Assembly: GCA_023653785.1 (NCBI GenBank)
Contig: JAMKCH010078644.1
Span: 21,847 to 85,846, forward strand
Reading direction: 5' to 3'
DNA: 64,000 bases
Source of the DNA: Ophioderma brevispina
Lineage: Eukaryota > Echinodermata > Ophiuroidea > Amphilepidida > Ophiodermatidae
Position 1 is the first letter of the stretch. The number at the start of each line of letters is the position of its first letter. A program made the translations under genes and the position numbers. The notes under the pieces are model-generated. The model was not told the DNA's origin, did not search any database, and saw nothing but the letters and a program-made list of their open reading frames with translations. Shown one piece after another: positions 1 through 10,921 of the stretch.

Positions 1-400
1 AAGCTGTATTGTAAATGTGACTGAAGACAAGTACAGTTATGTGCCAAGCTTTATTAGGATTGTTCAGGCAAGTTACTAACATTTATCATGGGTTAATTCC
101 CGTTCAAATCCATAGTTTCTTTGGCAACCTTTTAGAAATTGCTCATTCTGGAAAACTGGTAATTTAAATTCTCAATTTCAAGAATTTCTAGTTACAAAGA
201 ATGTCCTTGTGCAGAGGTCCTCGTCCAAATCAACTCGACTACCTTTTTATCATCATGCATCGCTGTGCGTAGTCTTTCATCTTGAATGTTTGGCTCACAA
301 GTTAACTTTCTCCATTTCAATGTACCTCTATCTTTCTAGTGTCGATATGTATGATGTATTACATGTCAGAAGTACTTTGTTTTTTAGCCTTATGAGCTGT

Positions 401-486
401 GTGTGTGTGTGTTATGTGTGTGTGGGTGGTGTGTGTGGTGTGTGTGTGCCTGTGTGTGGGTGTGTGTGTGTGTGTGTGTGTGTTGC
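401..486. repeat. (GT)n microsatellite
   Basis: Imperfect GT dinucleotide tract of about 80 bases, interrupted by GGTG and GCCTG units. Copy 2 of the duplication has a shorter, GTGC-containing version at about 21372-21432. Confidence 0.95.
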
Positions 487-499
487 GCGGTGTGTTAGT

Positions 500-810
500 A
501 CAAGAGGTACATTGTGGGAGTAAAGATAGGTAAAAAGCTACATTGTGGGCGTTTTTGTCATTATGGGAGTAAACGCCCACAATGACTCTCTGCCAAATGC
601 TGTTTTTGGCCTCTAGGGGGGGTAGGGAAGGATCTAAGCTGGGTGCACACCAGCGTTACACATGGATTGTATATTGCTGTGAGGGTGTAAAAAAATTATA
701 CAAAATAATCCCACAGTGTATGAATATACCTACAAATACCCCCACAATGCATGTAGTACGATTTATAAACAAAAACACACAACTTTGTGGCGGTATTCCC
801 ACAATGCTAC
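500..810. repeat. Cluster of CCCACAATG motifs in both orientations
   Basis: The 9-mer CATTGTGGG or its complement CCCACAATG occurs at 510, 541, 576, 741 and 798. One-mismatch versions are at 559 and 710. Direct and inverted copies are interspersed. The cluster lies in the part of duplication copy 1 that is absent from copy 2, so it may be part of an inserted element with subterminal repeats, or a binding-site cluster. Neither is demonstrated. Confidence 0.6.
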
Positions 811-2392
811 CTATTGAGTCGGTATGTGTGTGTCGCCTGGCCGGGGGCGTAGGGTGGGGTGGATGTGGGGTTCGTGCTGTGTGTTGGGAGTGATGTCATG
901 GCGTGAACTGCGGGTGGACAATGATTCGCAACGAAAGGATTGTACAGTGCAGAAGAAAATACCGTGATACGTGAACATTAGTACCCGTAGGTCCTTCATT
1001 GATAATTATGTATAGTATATTTACTCAAAAACAATATTAATACTGATATCAAAATGAATGATATGGGGAAAACTGGGGAAATGAGCCAGTATTTTGTAGG
1101 AAATGACCCAAATAATATGATTAAATAAGCACGTCCTTGACCTGAGAAAACTCTAGTGGGAAAACCAGTCATACTTAAGTTGACATGCATGGTTGATGAA
1201 ATTGTTTGAAAAAAAATGGTGATTAATTAGTTTTTTTCACAATATGTTTTTGACTCATGCAAATTTAACTCTAACATGGAAATTGATGACCATCTTTGAC
1301 ATCGCAAAACGCCTTTACTTGCTAATACATACCTACTGTACTTAATGTGCCATAGCCTAATTAAGTCCCTGTTATTCGGTAAATTAACGAACACGCTCCA
1401 AACAGCTAACTAAACATAGCCTTAGCATGGCCTAGGATTATATGGCCTCTATAAATGTTTTAATCTCTTAATTTCTGAGTTATCACAGCGGCTTTAAAAC
1501 AAACTTTCATGGATCAACAGCATGTTTTAACAGATTTGAAATCAGATTTTGATGAGAGTTCTTTGCATGAATGTATTTGCACAGATCAACTTCATCAGAT
1601 GAAACTTCATTTGATCAATGACATTTTGATACGATAAAGTATTTGGAAAAGAGTTTTTGCATATAACACAATATTGCAAAAATAATACTGTTTAATAAGA
1701 CACTTTGAATTGTTCTTCCCAGTCCACAAAGGTCATTCAGTTCAGTTTCAAAACTTTAAAAACGCTATGTAAAATGGACTCACTGAGCTTGGCAAATAAA
1801 TATTATAATAATGTCTAATTTTCTTAGTTCAGTTCCTTCAATAATCGTTTATACTTTGGGAATTTGAAGAATTATCTTCAAAGTTATCCAGCTTATTGAC
1901 AATGGTCTTGGGCTACTTGAAGCTAAAATTAAAGAAAAAGTTATTGAAAAGGGATCTTTTTTTCACTATCTAGCTAATAATTGGCTTTTTTGAATGTTTA
2001 CAATGTTGCAAATTATAATACATTTAATTAATAGAATTCATGCACCGATTGTCCATCGAATTCACTAATCTGATGATCTTGCAATTTACATTCGACGCAA
2101 AGTTCAGAAAAATTTGTCATAATATTACAGATACAACTAGAATTTCGCGGTTCTCGGCTTTCGCGGTTTTGCGCGGGGGTACCAGGTTAGGGTTTGTTGG
2201 GTTCCGTGCGGAACCTTATCAGACGTAACCTGTTTTGCGATTGTAAACTTTGTCACCACCATTAGGGGCCCTGTCTGACTACCGACCACGGGCTCCTTTG
2301 CAACATTACCAGGGCCCCTTTACCAGCTGCCCACAAAGTCCCAAGATCCTTTTCTTCATTTCGAACCTAAAAAACAATTAGACCCCTACCCA

Positions 2393-2418
2393 CCCCCCCC
2401 CCCCCCCCCCCCCCCCCC
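2393..2418. repeat. Poly-C tract
   Basis: About 26 uninterrupted C residues. Length is unreliable in most sequencing, so exact size should be treated with caution. Confidence 0.95.
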
Positions 2419-2599
2419 TCAAACTGTCTGGGCAGCCCTTCCCAGCTGTCCGACAGAAGAGTCCTTCCAACTAACCCCGATTCCCCTTCTCATCTACCAA
2501 AGGTGGGCCCTTGAAACAAAAAACCCGATCTTGGGGTGTTAATGTTCAATTTTGTTTCACACCACTTCCCCTAATGTCTTTTTTAATTACTTTAATTAT

Positions 2600-2835
2600 A
2601 GAAACAGTCTTAACACGAGAAGCACGTATGAGTTTTACGTTAGACAATTGTAAAACAAGTTTTTCGTCAAGAGGATAAGAACAATGGGCCCACATACTGG
2701 AATGAATTATCACCGAACATTAAGTGTTCTAAAAACTTATGCGTTTAAAAGCAGCTTAAGCATCATCTGGATCTGGATTGGTACGTGGCGACGGACTCAG
2801 GAACAAATCCATGTAAAAGCCACGGGAAAAAATTG
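2600..2835 (+). pseudogene. LINE ORF2 C-terminal tail remnant (CR1/L2-like)
   Basis: With frameshifts allowed, the plus strand reads like the extreme C-terminus of CR1/L2-type non-LTR polymerases. A basic stretch is followed by GPTYWNELSPNIK and then a K/L-rich tail resembling the typical 'GP.(I/Y)WN.LP..IK....FK..LK' block. Only this end is present; endonuclease and RT are absent, as expected for a 5'-truncated insertion. The family assignment rests on the short motif only. Confidence 0.55.
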
Positions 2836-2984
2836 TTTCATCATTTTCTGATTGCGTATACCTAGATCTAACTTTCCCATTTTTGTGGCGTGTTTTGGCT
2901 TCATTCATTAACTATGTCATAATAAGCTACCTAACATTTAGTTGCGACGTTTTTGTAGTTTTTTATTTTTGTAATATTTATATA

Positions 2985-3155
2985 CTTTTATGAACGGAGG
3001 TGCCCGCGTCCTGACCAACTTTGGCCTTTTGGAGGTGCCCGCGTCTGACCAACTTTGGCCTTTTGGTCCCCTCCGCTATATAATTGTATTAATTTTTCTC
3101 TTCCTTGTAATTGTATCTATAAATGTTGATGATAGGGAAATAAAGAGAACAAATG
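2985..3155 (+). mobile_element. LINE 3' untranslated region with an internal tandem duplication
   Basis: Downstream of the ORF2 tail, a 34-35 base unit beginning AGGTGCCCGCGTC and ending TTGGCCTTTTGG occurs twice in tandem (2998-3032 and 3033-3066). It is followed by a T-rich stretch and AAATAAAGAGAAC. The position after the ORF2 tail, plus the AATAAA-containing end, fits a LINE 3' UTR. The following 3160-3540 is extremely T/A-rich and featureless. Confidence 0.5.
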
Positions 3156-3547
3156 TACAATTCTATCTTTATTTTTTTAATTATTTTAAAGATTTTTATT
3201 TTTATTAGTTCATTTTTATTTTAGTAACATATTTTATTGATGTTTTTTTCATTTAGTTGGCATTTTTTATTATTTTTAATTATTTGTTATTAAATTTTTT
3301 TTTTTTTGTTTTTATTTAATTATTTATTTTATGTATTTTTAATTAATTTTAATTTATTTTTTTTTTTCTTTTAAATTCGATTTGTTATTTGTCTTGTTTA
3401 GTGTTTTGTCTTTTTTCACTCATTGTTCAATTATTAATCTCTGAATTTTGTATTTATTTATATTTTAAATTTACTTTATTTTGTTTCCATTGTAATGTTG
3501 TTTTATTATTATTTTTCATTTGGCCCTACTTATCCCAACTTCGTGAT

Positions 3548-3860
3548 TCACTTTAGCGTGTGGTCCATGGATTGAGCATTCGCCCAGCGCTCTCCAAAGT
3601 TTGTGGTTCGAGTCCCACTGCGGCCCACGTGTTGTGCCCTGATAAGGGCGCTTTACCTCAATTACACCTCTCCACCCAGGTGTATAAATGGGTTACCAGC
3701 ATTATTCAATGTTGGGAAGTAACAGACTCGCTGTGCGAGAGGATTGGCGAACCCCCCACAGCAAAAAATAATATGGAGGAGTCTGGCCCAAACGCTATTG
3801 GAAAGAGAGATGGCACTCCGCGCACGAGCTTGCTCGGCACACAGATTTAACTTACTTAGT
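3548..3860 (+). mobile_element. tRNA-derived SINE
   Basis: The 5' part looks like a degenerate tRNA with a pol III B box GGTTCGAGTCC at 3605-3615 and an A-box-like TGGTCCATGGATTGAGC upstream. It is followed by a body containing CCCTGATAAGGGCGCTTTACC and CCACCCAGGTGTATAAATGG. That body is a widespread SINE core in marine invertebrate genomes. No poly-A tail or target duplication was clear. Confidence 0.75.
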
Positions 3861-4892
3861 AGGTTTTAAAAAAAGAATAAGGGGGGGAGCAAAATACAAT
3901 GATAATGGCGATCTTTCCTGATAACAAACAGCCTATCTCCAAACAGAGCAAAAACTAAATAACAACTATTTTGCAACATGTGATGTTTTAAGATATCAAA
4001 TTGGGCTGCTTTTTTCCCATTTCAACATTTTTTGGTGGATTTATAATCTTTCCACAACAAAAGGAGCACTTCAGTGGTGTGCCTCTAAGTGGCCAATGAC
4101 AATAAATGATTATGATTCTTTGGAGGCCACAAATTGTAGGTGATAAGCATGAGATAAGACCATTTAATTAATTCCACCACCATATCCCTAACACAATAGA
4201 TGATACATTAAAGACTGCATACAGACCATGACGTTTACACTATGTACCATCATTATATAGGATAACTTGACCACAGTGTATTATGGGATATTGGATTTGA
4301 TTCCTTGACCTTCCACATCTTCAGTCCACCATGCAGTTGAAACCATCTCGCAAAAAAGGTGCATTCAGGTCGGATAAAAAACAACAACACATTATATCCC
4401 TTTTTCAGTAACACATCTTAAATGTTCCATGTTTAAATCATCCCCCGATGCCTTCGATTTCCATATTTTTTTCCATTTTCTTCACCAAATAGCTTCCCAA
4501 CTCTTTCCAAGCACACTCATGTATTACATTTTCGCTCATATGATACCCCAAGTAGAACATGGAATATTCCGGACTGGCAAGTCTCTAGATGTCTTCATTT
4601 CTTGATATAACTTGCCTCAGAAATCACCCAAAAAATCCAAAAAACCCCCCCCCCTTTTTTTTACTCCATCAAAACACCAACACAAGCCTTTCGGCCCTTG
4701 ATAAGACTTCAACACATAACTATCCAATTTATAGCTCTAAACACCCTCCCTCGATCCAAAACTGTTGACAGAAGTCCCCAAATTTTCTCACAGTGCAAAA
4801 GGCAGTACCTACCCCCAATACGTACACACTTACTGCTCTGTCAGCACATTTTTGGATTTCAAAAGTAGACCCAGTTTAATATACCGACATAC
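3861..4892. other. No recognised feature
   Basis: AT-rich unassigned DNA. It includes a short poly-C/poly-T junction near 4647-4662. No coding frame, inverted terminal repeat or RNA gene was recognised. Confidence 0.5.
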
Positions 4893-5095
4893 GTCTGATA
4901 ATAATGGAACTGAAAATCCAGCTTAACTTGGTAATCCCATTGGAATGGGGTAAAACTGGATTACCCATAAAAAAAATTTCATATCTACCTCATTCTTTCA
5001 CCAAATTTCTTTACATTGTCTTCAGACCGCAAAGTAGAAATATAACAGATATGAAACATCAACTTCGTCACAGTTGAGTAAACAGGTCGGGGTCA
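4893..5095. repeat. Segmental duplication, copy 1 right arm
   Basis: Starts with GATAATAATGGAACTGAAA and aligns with 22668-22862, which in copy 2 directly follows the sequence matching 2118. Shared features include the GGAATGGGGTAAAA word and a 3' AACTTCGTCACAGTTGA/AATTCGTCACAGTTGA match. Confidence 0.8.
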
Positions 5096-5189
5096 AATGT
5101 TGTGGTTTCTCTCGTATATTAGATTAAATTGTGTGCAAAATTGATGACAGTGGCAGACGTAGCATTATTAATCGCAAAATGAACTTTGC

Positions 5190-5285
5190 TGTGGATGGGA
5201 CTCTAACCCACAACCTCGCGTTTCAGATCTCGGATGCCTCATAGATATTAGAAGGCGCGAAGCGCTAGATAGGCACGTAGCCAAA
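5190..5285 (-). mobile_element. tRNA-like segment, possible SINE head
   Basis: On the minus strand, TGGCTACGTGCC (A-box-like, plus positions 5272-5283) is followed about 60 bases later by GGGTTAGAGTCCC (B-box-like, 5197-5209). The spacing is right for a pol III internal promoter. I could not fold a full cloverleaf, so a functional tRNA is unlikely. A decayed SINE is the best guess. Confidence 0.35.
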
Positions 5286-7387
5286 GCGAACGAAAGCCCG
5301 CCGCACTTGGTTGCGCACCGAGCCTCTCCTATACCCGCTGTATTAGCTGGAGTAAAAATTTCCTCCAATAATATTCAGGAGCTGAGCGCGACCAATTCCT
5401 TAAGCATTGAACGCGTGCCAGCTGCGAGACGCGATTGCTCTCATTCCGCGCTACTAAACACACACAGAGTGTGATATTAGAACATTGGCATGATGGTTGA
5501 TTGTTAGTTTTCTAGGGTGGTATACCTACCTGGAATGTTGGCTTGAATTACGCCTATGAATTCTTATATTTCCATGCAACTTTTTTAAAAATCACATTTG
5601 TATATTTTTCTTTAAAATTTTGTGTGGAAAGAAATGTAATATTAGTAGCATTCCTAAGGAATTTTTATGTACATTGACTTGTATGATGTTTTGTAAAAAT
5701 TGGCAAATCGTCTTTCATATAGTACGTCGTCCGTCGTCCCTCGTCCGTCCGGTTTGAAGGTGTGGAACATGTTATTTAGTTGTTAGTTTTTGCTACCCTT
5801 AACAAATAAGCAATGCATAGAGAATTTCAAATATAAGGTTATTTGGTAGACACAATTGCAGTCAGCCCGGTGGAATACTCAATATTTACTTATTATTACA
5901 GAGTTTAGGTTAGGGGGTGTTGAAAGTTGTGTCCGCAAATGAACATTTGGCCACGGCAACTATTAATTTTAACCTTCGGTTCAAAAATCTGGGGGGGGCT
6001 CAACAATATAATTTTCAAACTTTTGTTTTTCAAAAAAGATTATATTAAAGTGATTAGCAAAGCGATAATGCGAGAGAATCGAAAAAATGTGGAAATGCGT
6101 GATGTTTAACTTACATCAGGGGATTAAAGTGTGTACAAGTTCTAAAACCTGTTAATGTAGAAAACACTAAACACCAACGTATTTGAGGAAATTTGCCATA
6201 CCGTCTCCCTCAAATAGACATACAGCGACGCGTCTCAAAATCTGCACTAAAAAGCTTGATTGTGGTTTACACCAGTACCGAATAAACACAGATCACTGTT
6301 TTGTGTTTGAAGTCAAACTGTGTTGATCATGGGTGCCCATACACGGCCCCTTAAAATCTGTGATATTCACCGGAAAAGGCTTTTTTAATCTCAAGTCGGA
6401 TTTCGATAACGCACGTATAGAAATTACAGAATCAGTAAAAAGTACTGCTTGTCTTTACTACCACGGATTTCAAGTCAACCACTTGTATGGTTATGTTCGC
6501 ATATCCCTGTCAGTACAAAAATATAAAAATAAATTTTGTATGATTTTTTTCGATGTTTCGGATTAGCAAATCGCTGCTTATCTCTTTAAAAAGGGATTAC
6601 CCAAATTTTAATCCTGTAAAGTTCCCATTTTTTTACCTCAGAAGCTAAATGAGATTTTAGTTCCCCAGGTTGCACATTTATCAAAATTTTAAGTTCATAG
6701 GCCACTACTTCGGGGCCGCGCATGCATACCTGAAAAAGTTGAGTGTCTTCCCCACTTCAACTTAATCAAAAACCTGGTTTACTAAAACTTTAAATATGAC
6801 CGTGCTCTTCAGAAAAGGAAAAATCCTACTTTTGGCAATAGGTATGCCTAAAAATTCATAAAGCAAAATGGCATGATCACCACAAAACTCAATCTGTAGT
6901 CGTACAATCCATACCTTCGTACTCGTGTTATTTTGTTCCTGCGTTTAATTAATAATTTATACACTCTTAGTAACGCGTATTTCAAAATTACACGCACGAC
7001 GAGTTGCCCCGGTGCGTAAGTTTAAGCGTATCGCGGGACGATTAAACAATAACAAACACCGACAGGTTCGAAAATGCCAACGAAAAGGGTCGGCTGCACT
7101 GCGTGATCCAAAACGCGCAGGTACGGGCCCTTTTCTAGCGCCTTCGGCGCTATAGGATTTCTGCGGAGGCGTATCAATGCGCAACCACGGCCATGTGATG
7201 GGTCCATTCGAGTTTCAACACCATAGAGTTCGATGCGTATGAACGGAAGGCTGTGGTTCGAGTAACATATTTAAAAGCAATTAATTTTTGCGAGGAATAA
7301 GCCTACGTTAGGACTGTCATTCAATTTATCACATATTTGTATTTATTCTAAGGCAGTTTAATTCACAAGAGGTTTAAGTCCAACTTT
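5286..7387. other. No recognised gene
   Basis: AT-rich DNA with a GTCGTCC-rich patch at about 5725-5750 and a GC-richer patch at about 7000-7260. The short ORFs here have no domain I recognise. No terminal inverted repeats or tRNA-like elements were found. Confidence 0.5.
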
Positions 7388-7570
7388 TTCTATATATATA
7401 TAGAGTAGATGAGATATAGATATAGAATAGTATATATATATATATAGATAACATATATATATAATAGATATAATATATATATATAAGATATAAATAAGAT
7501 ATCTATAATTATATCTATATATTATATATATTAATTATATATATATAATATATATATATATATAAATCTA
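7388..7570. repeat. AT-rich (TA)n / (TATAGA)n microsatellite region
   Basis: Degenerate TATATA and AGATAT runs over about 180 bases, with no fixed period. Confidence 0.9.
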
Positions 7571-7840
7571 CAAATAGTATATTAGGGAGACAGTTGAATA
7601 ATTAATTAGCTATATGATTGCTCTTATGTTATTAAATTAATTATATCATATCCTTTGTTATTCTAGTGGATTACCCTTTTTCATTGCATAAATATATTTC
7701 AGATCCTTTGACGGAATAAACCGGAATTCTAAAGGAAACGTTGGGGAAACAGTAAATGTCTCCCTAACGTATTCATGGTACATAACAAGATCAGTGTCTC
7801 CCAAGGTAGGATTATAGGGTTATATTAGGCAGTTCAGTTA
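7562..7840. repeat. Dispersed repeat, copy 1 (pairs with 57741-58015)
   Basis: Aligns directly with 57741-58015. Both contain an inner inverted pair: TTAGGGAGACA near the left and TGTCTCCCTAA about 180 bases later (here about 7583 and 7758). Homology extends beyond this pair on both sides, so a palindromic MITE embedded in a longer repeat is likely. Confidence 0.75.
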
Positions 7841-10520
7841 CCTATTACGTAATCGGGGACCGATCTACTGCCACTGAAAAGTGTGTGCGAGTGGTGCGTA
7901 GAGAACAAAACATTCTACAGCAATCATCAATTTAATTCAAAATAAATGTAATACCAAGTTCATTCCCCAATCAAAATATCGTTGTTGCAAGCATATTTCC
8001 CACTAACATTCTAAAACGGATCGAAAAATAAGAGGTAGGTTGGTAGCTATCGCGTGAGATACCTGATAAGTCATCTCTCAAAATAGCAGTTTTAGAGCAT
8101 CATTTCAACGCACCATATGGAAAACGAATGGTAAACATAGACCACGCCGCTTGGAACCATCTTTGAGGAGTTTAGCATTTAAGTGGACTAACGGGACTGA
8201 CGAATGTGTAAATCGGAGCGCTGCGACTGGTACAGGCCTTCAGATGTGGGACTTTTTGGAAGTCTGTTGACATGATACAGCTGGGTGGGGTTGTTTTTTG
8301 ATTTGTGAATCAGATGTGTGGTTGTGAGATATGTTTTTTTTTAAAATTCGCGATTTTTTTTTGCCAAAAACGAAAATATTTCAGAAAATCAACAAGATAT
8401 GCTAGCATTACTATTGATCAAAGAATTTATTGTATTTTTTACAAGCAATTTTGGGATCCCTAACAGCGCTCCAAAAAGAAGACTAATCATGAGTAATGCG
8501 TAAAGTCCCACCAAGTAACCCGCTGCATTCCAAACTTGATGCTTGAATGGCAACCTGTGGAGCTCACGTGGACGGCGCTGTACTTTAAGACAGTTGTTGA
8601 TGTAAAAGTGCAAAATTATAAGTTTGTATTCCCAGTGAAATATGAAGTATGTAATACATTTGCCTATATGACATTAAATCATCCGATTGTGCCGTATTGT
8701 GGGGAGGAAAGGCCGCTTTCGTAGCGGGGTATGGTCTTCGATGTAGGATGAAGAATTTATAAAACCAAATGCCTGTCCAATAAAATCTGCTGACTTGTTT
8801 ACACTTTTTTGATTAGACCTTCTGTTTTGCCCTTATAGCAGGTCCTTCAATTGCTTCTTGACGGATATGGTTATTAATTACATTAGGGGACGGGCATGCA
8901 TTATTACACCAGAGAAAAGAGGATTTCAATCTCAATTTTTTTTTCGGCGAGAAGGTCGCATTCCCCTTCTCGCTTTTTTCCGTTAAAAAATGAAAGTTGA
9001 AAGCCATTGTTCCTCCTCGCTTCTTGATGACAAATTTCATGTTGAACTCTCTCGCTTACAATTTCTTCGCATTCCCCTATTCCTCCATTCCCGCCTTACT
9101 CACAATAATGAACCTGCCCTTATTTTAATTTTCACGGGGGGGGGGGGGGCACTCCAACATGAAATTCATATGGGTGTAAGGCTAGCGATTTCAACAAACC
9201 CAGAGCATTCGGTAACATGGAAAAATAGAGGGCTTTGGTTGATATACAACCAAATTGCCCATAATAAGGTGTTATTTGGGGGGACAAAAAAATATGTAAC
9301 TTCTCAAAAAAGTCGAAATTTTCAAAATGTTAGGGTTATTTGGTGTCAATTTTTTCAAAGTCTCCAAAATATAGGGGCCTTTTAGTGAAGTGCAATGATG
9401 CTAGACAATGGGGGTCTAACAGCCTTATATACATTTTTTGCGCATTTTGATAAAAATGTAATTAGGTCATGAAATAAATTTTTCAAACTCATTATTTACA
9501 AAGTTGTGTTTTTTGTACAGGTTGGAAGAAAAACGCATGAAAATTACAGATTGATAGCTTGTGAAAATTCCTACAAAATCAAATTTATAAAAAATCTCAA
9601 ATGCTCATTTTTTTGCAAAACAATATGCAATTAGGCCTATGTACTTTCATCAACAACTCCTCTTCTTCACAGTTTTGTTGGTAAAGTTTGAAGTGGAAAC
9701 CATAAAATTTCAGACTGATAATTTGTAAACCTCTCACAAAGGCAGAAAAATAACAAAACTCTTCAATTTTGCACTGTTTGGTTAAATAATTATGTTTATA
9801 TAGGGGCTAATTTACAATGAGTTATGAGCATTAATTAGGCTCATTTGTGCATATTATCTTTTGTTTATGCTCATAAAAAAAAATTCCTGAAATATCCATT
9901 ATTGTTTTCATTGTGGATTTTAAAAAAATGCAACCTTTTGCCTCGTTTTTGGTCAAAATATGCTAATTAGGGTAGTAAGGGCTATCGAATAGACTGTTGC
10001 TCTGCAAAATTCTTTATATGAGTGTATAAGTAGAAATCCTGCAAGTTGCATAAGATAGTGTGTAATTTTTCTTAATTACACCTATATTAAGAAATGGTTC
10101 TTTTCCTTTTCATTGACAAACACAAAATTTAAACTTTTTCCGTCAAAAATTCAATTAGTTGAATAATGGATGGATAAATACTTGTAATGTAGGTACATAT
10201 ATCCGGAACATAACCTAAAAAAATCAAGTGTAATCCTTTTTATCGTTTAGATTCTGTACATATTTTTGTGTTGAAGAGGACACTCACCATGGTTTGCCAT
10301 GGCATAATACATCAAATAAAAGACTTGACCTGTTGACCCTTGTTCTCTCATGGACTGTTGTGTACGAGTACAAAATTTGAATAAGTTTTGCAACGGAATG
10401 TCCCCGATTCAAAATTCGAAGTGTCCGGTTTCTGACTAGTTTCTCTTTCACATTCACATACATTTGAAACCCCCAGATCAGACACTTATTTTCACCTGTG
10501 TGGAAACTGCCTAGTTTTTT
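7841..10520. other. Unassigned AT-rich region
   Basis: Contains a poly-G run at about 9137-9149 and many A/T homopolymers. Apart from a weak minus-strand exon-like ORF at 8389-8560, I see no coding or structural signal. The 131-codon plus ORF starting at 8990 has composition typical of repeat-derived sequence. Confidence 0.5.
8389..8560 (-). CDS. Possible terminal exon of a membrane protein (weak)
   Basis: On the minus strand an acceptor-like CTCCACAG precedes an open stretch coding for a strongly hydrophobic run (YLVGLYALLMISLLFGALLG) and ending at a stop codon. This could be the last transmembrane segment of a membrane protein. It could equally be chance, as AT-rich DNA often gives Leu/Ile-rich frames. 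No family recognised and no partner exon found. Confidence 0.15.
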
Positions 10521-10579
10521 TAATATATATATATATATATTATATATCTATATATATATATATATATAGTATATATAAA
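10521..10579. repeat. (TA)n microsatellite
   Basis: About 60 bases of TA dinucleotides with a few interruptions. Confidence 0.95.
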
Positions 10580-10811
10580 TCACTGAGTCCGCATTAATTA
10601 TGTATTCGCTGATTCTATACTTCCTTCTCTTTTTAAAATTTTTTGTTTAGGTTCACAAAGAGTGAGAAAAAATTACTCCCAAAATTCAACTTGATTCCGA
10701 TCGCGCGTTTTGATGTTTGATGGCAAATACAGTGTCCTCATAGGCGACTCTGCTGATATCTGTCCCGTAAACGGGACAGGAAATACAACTTCGAATTTTC
10801 TTTTCTTGCAG

Positions 10812-10921
10812 AGTGCCATTGCTACGAATGTGCCATGTCGATTAAAAACTCACACTACAACCAAGCCGGTTGGGTATCCGAAGCGGTGAATCGGACATGG
10901 CAAGCCAGCGAAAACCACTAA
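10812..10921 (+). CDS. Candidate terminal exon, unidentified
   Basis: A strong acceptor (pyrimidine-rich TTTTCTTTTCTTGCAG ending at 10811) is followed by an open frame starting with a split codon. It encodes a short Cys/Trp/Asn-containing peptide (begins CHCYECAMSIKNSHYN) and ends at TAA (10919-10921). Base composition is less AT-rich than its surroundings. I do not recognise the protein, and no upstream exon was matched, so this is a splice-signal-based guess. Confidence 0.25.

Larger units (their letters stand above)
1..2118. repeat. Diverged segmental duplication, copy 1 left arm
   Basis: This stretch aligns in the same order and orientation with about 20979-22670. Shared landmarks include a GT tract, the words ATTGTTCAGGCAAGT and CATGCATGGTTGATGAAATT, and a shared AT-rich tail. 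The copies differ by many substitutions and 1-5 base indels. Copy 1 also has about 450 extra bases (near 490-935) that copy 2 lacks. No conserved reading frame is visible, and the short ORFs differ between copies, so I read it as non-coding. Homology stops near 2118 and resumes near 4893. Confidence 0.85.
2119..4892. other. Insertion block splitting duplication copy 1
   Basis: Copy 2 is continuous across the point (near 22660) that corresponds to 2118/4893. These 2.8 kb are therefore an insertion in copy 1 or a deletion in copy 2. The block holds a LINE 3' end, an AT-rich stretch and a SINE, which favours accumulation of insertions. No terminal repeats bounding the whole block are evident. 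Confidence 0.7.

Noticed and set aside
8990..9385. 131-codon plus ORF
   Set aside because: No domain, crosses a poly-G run, and composition resembles surrounding repeat-derived DNA.
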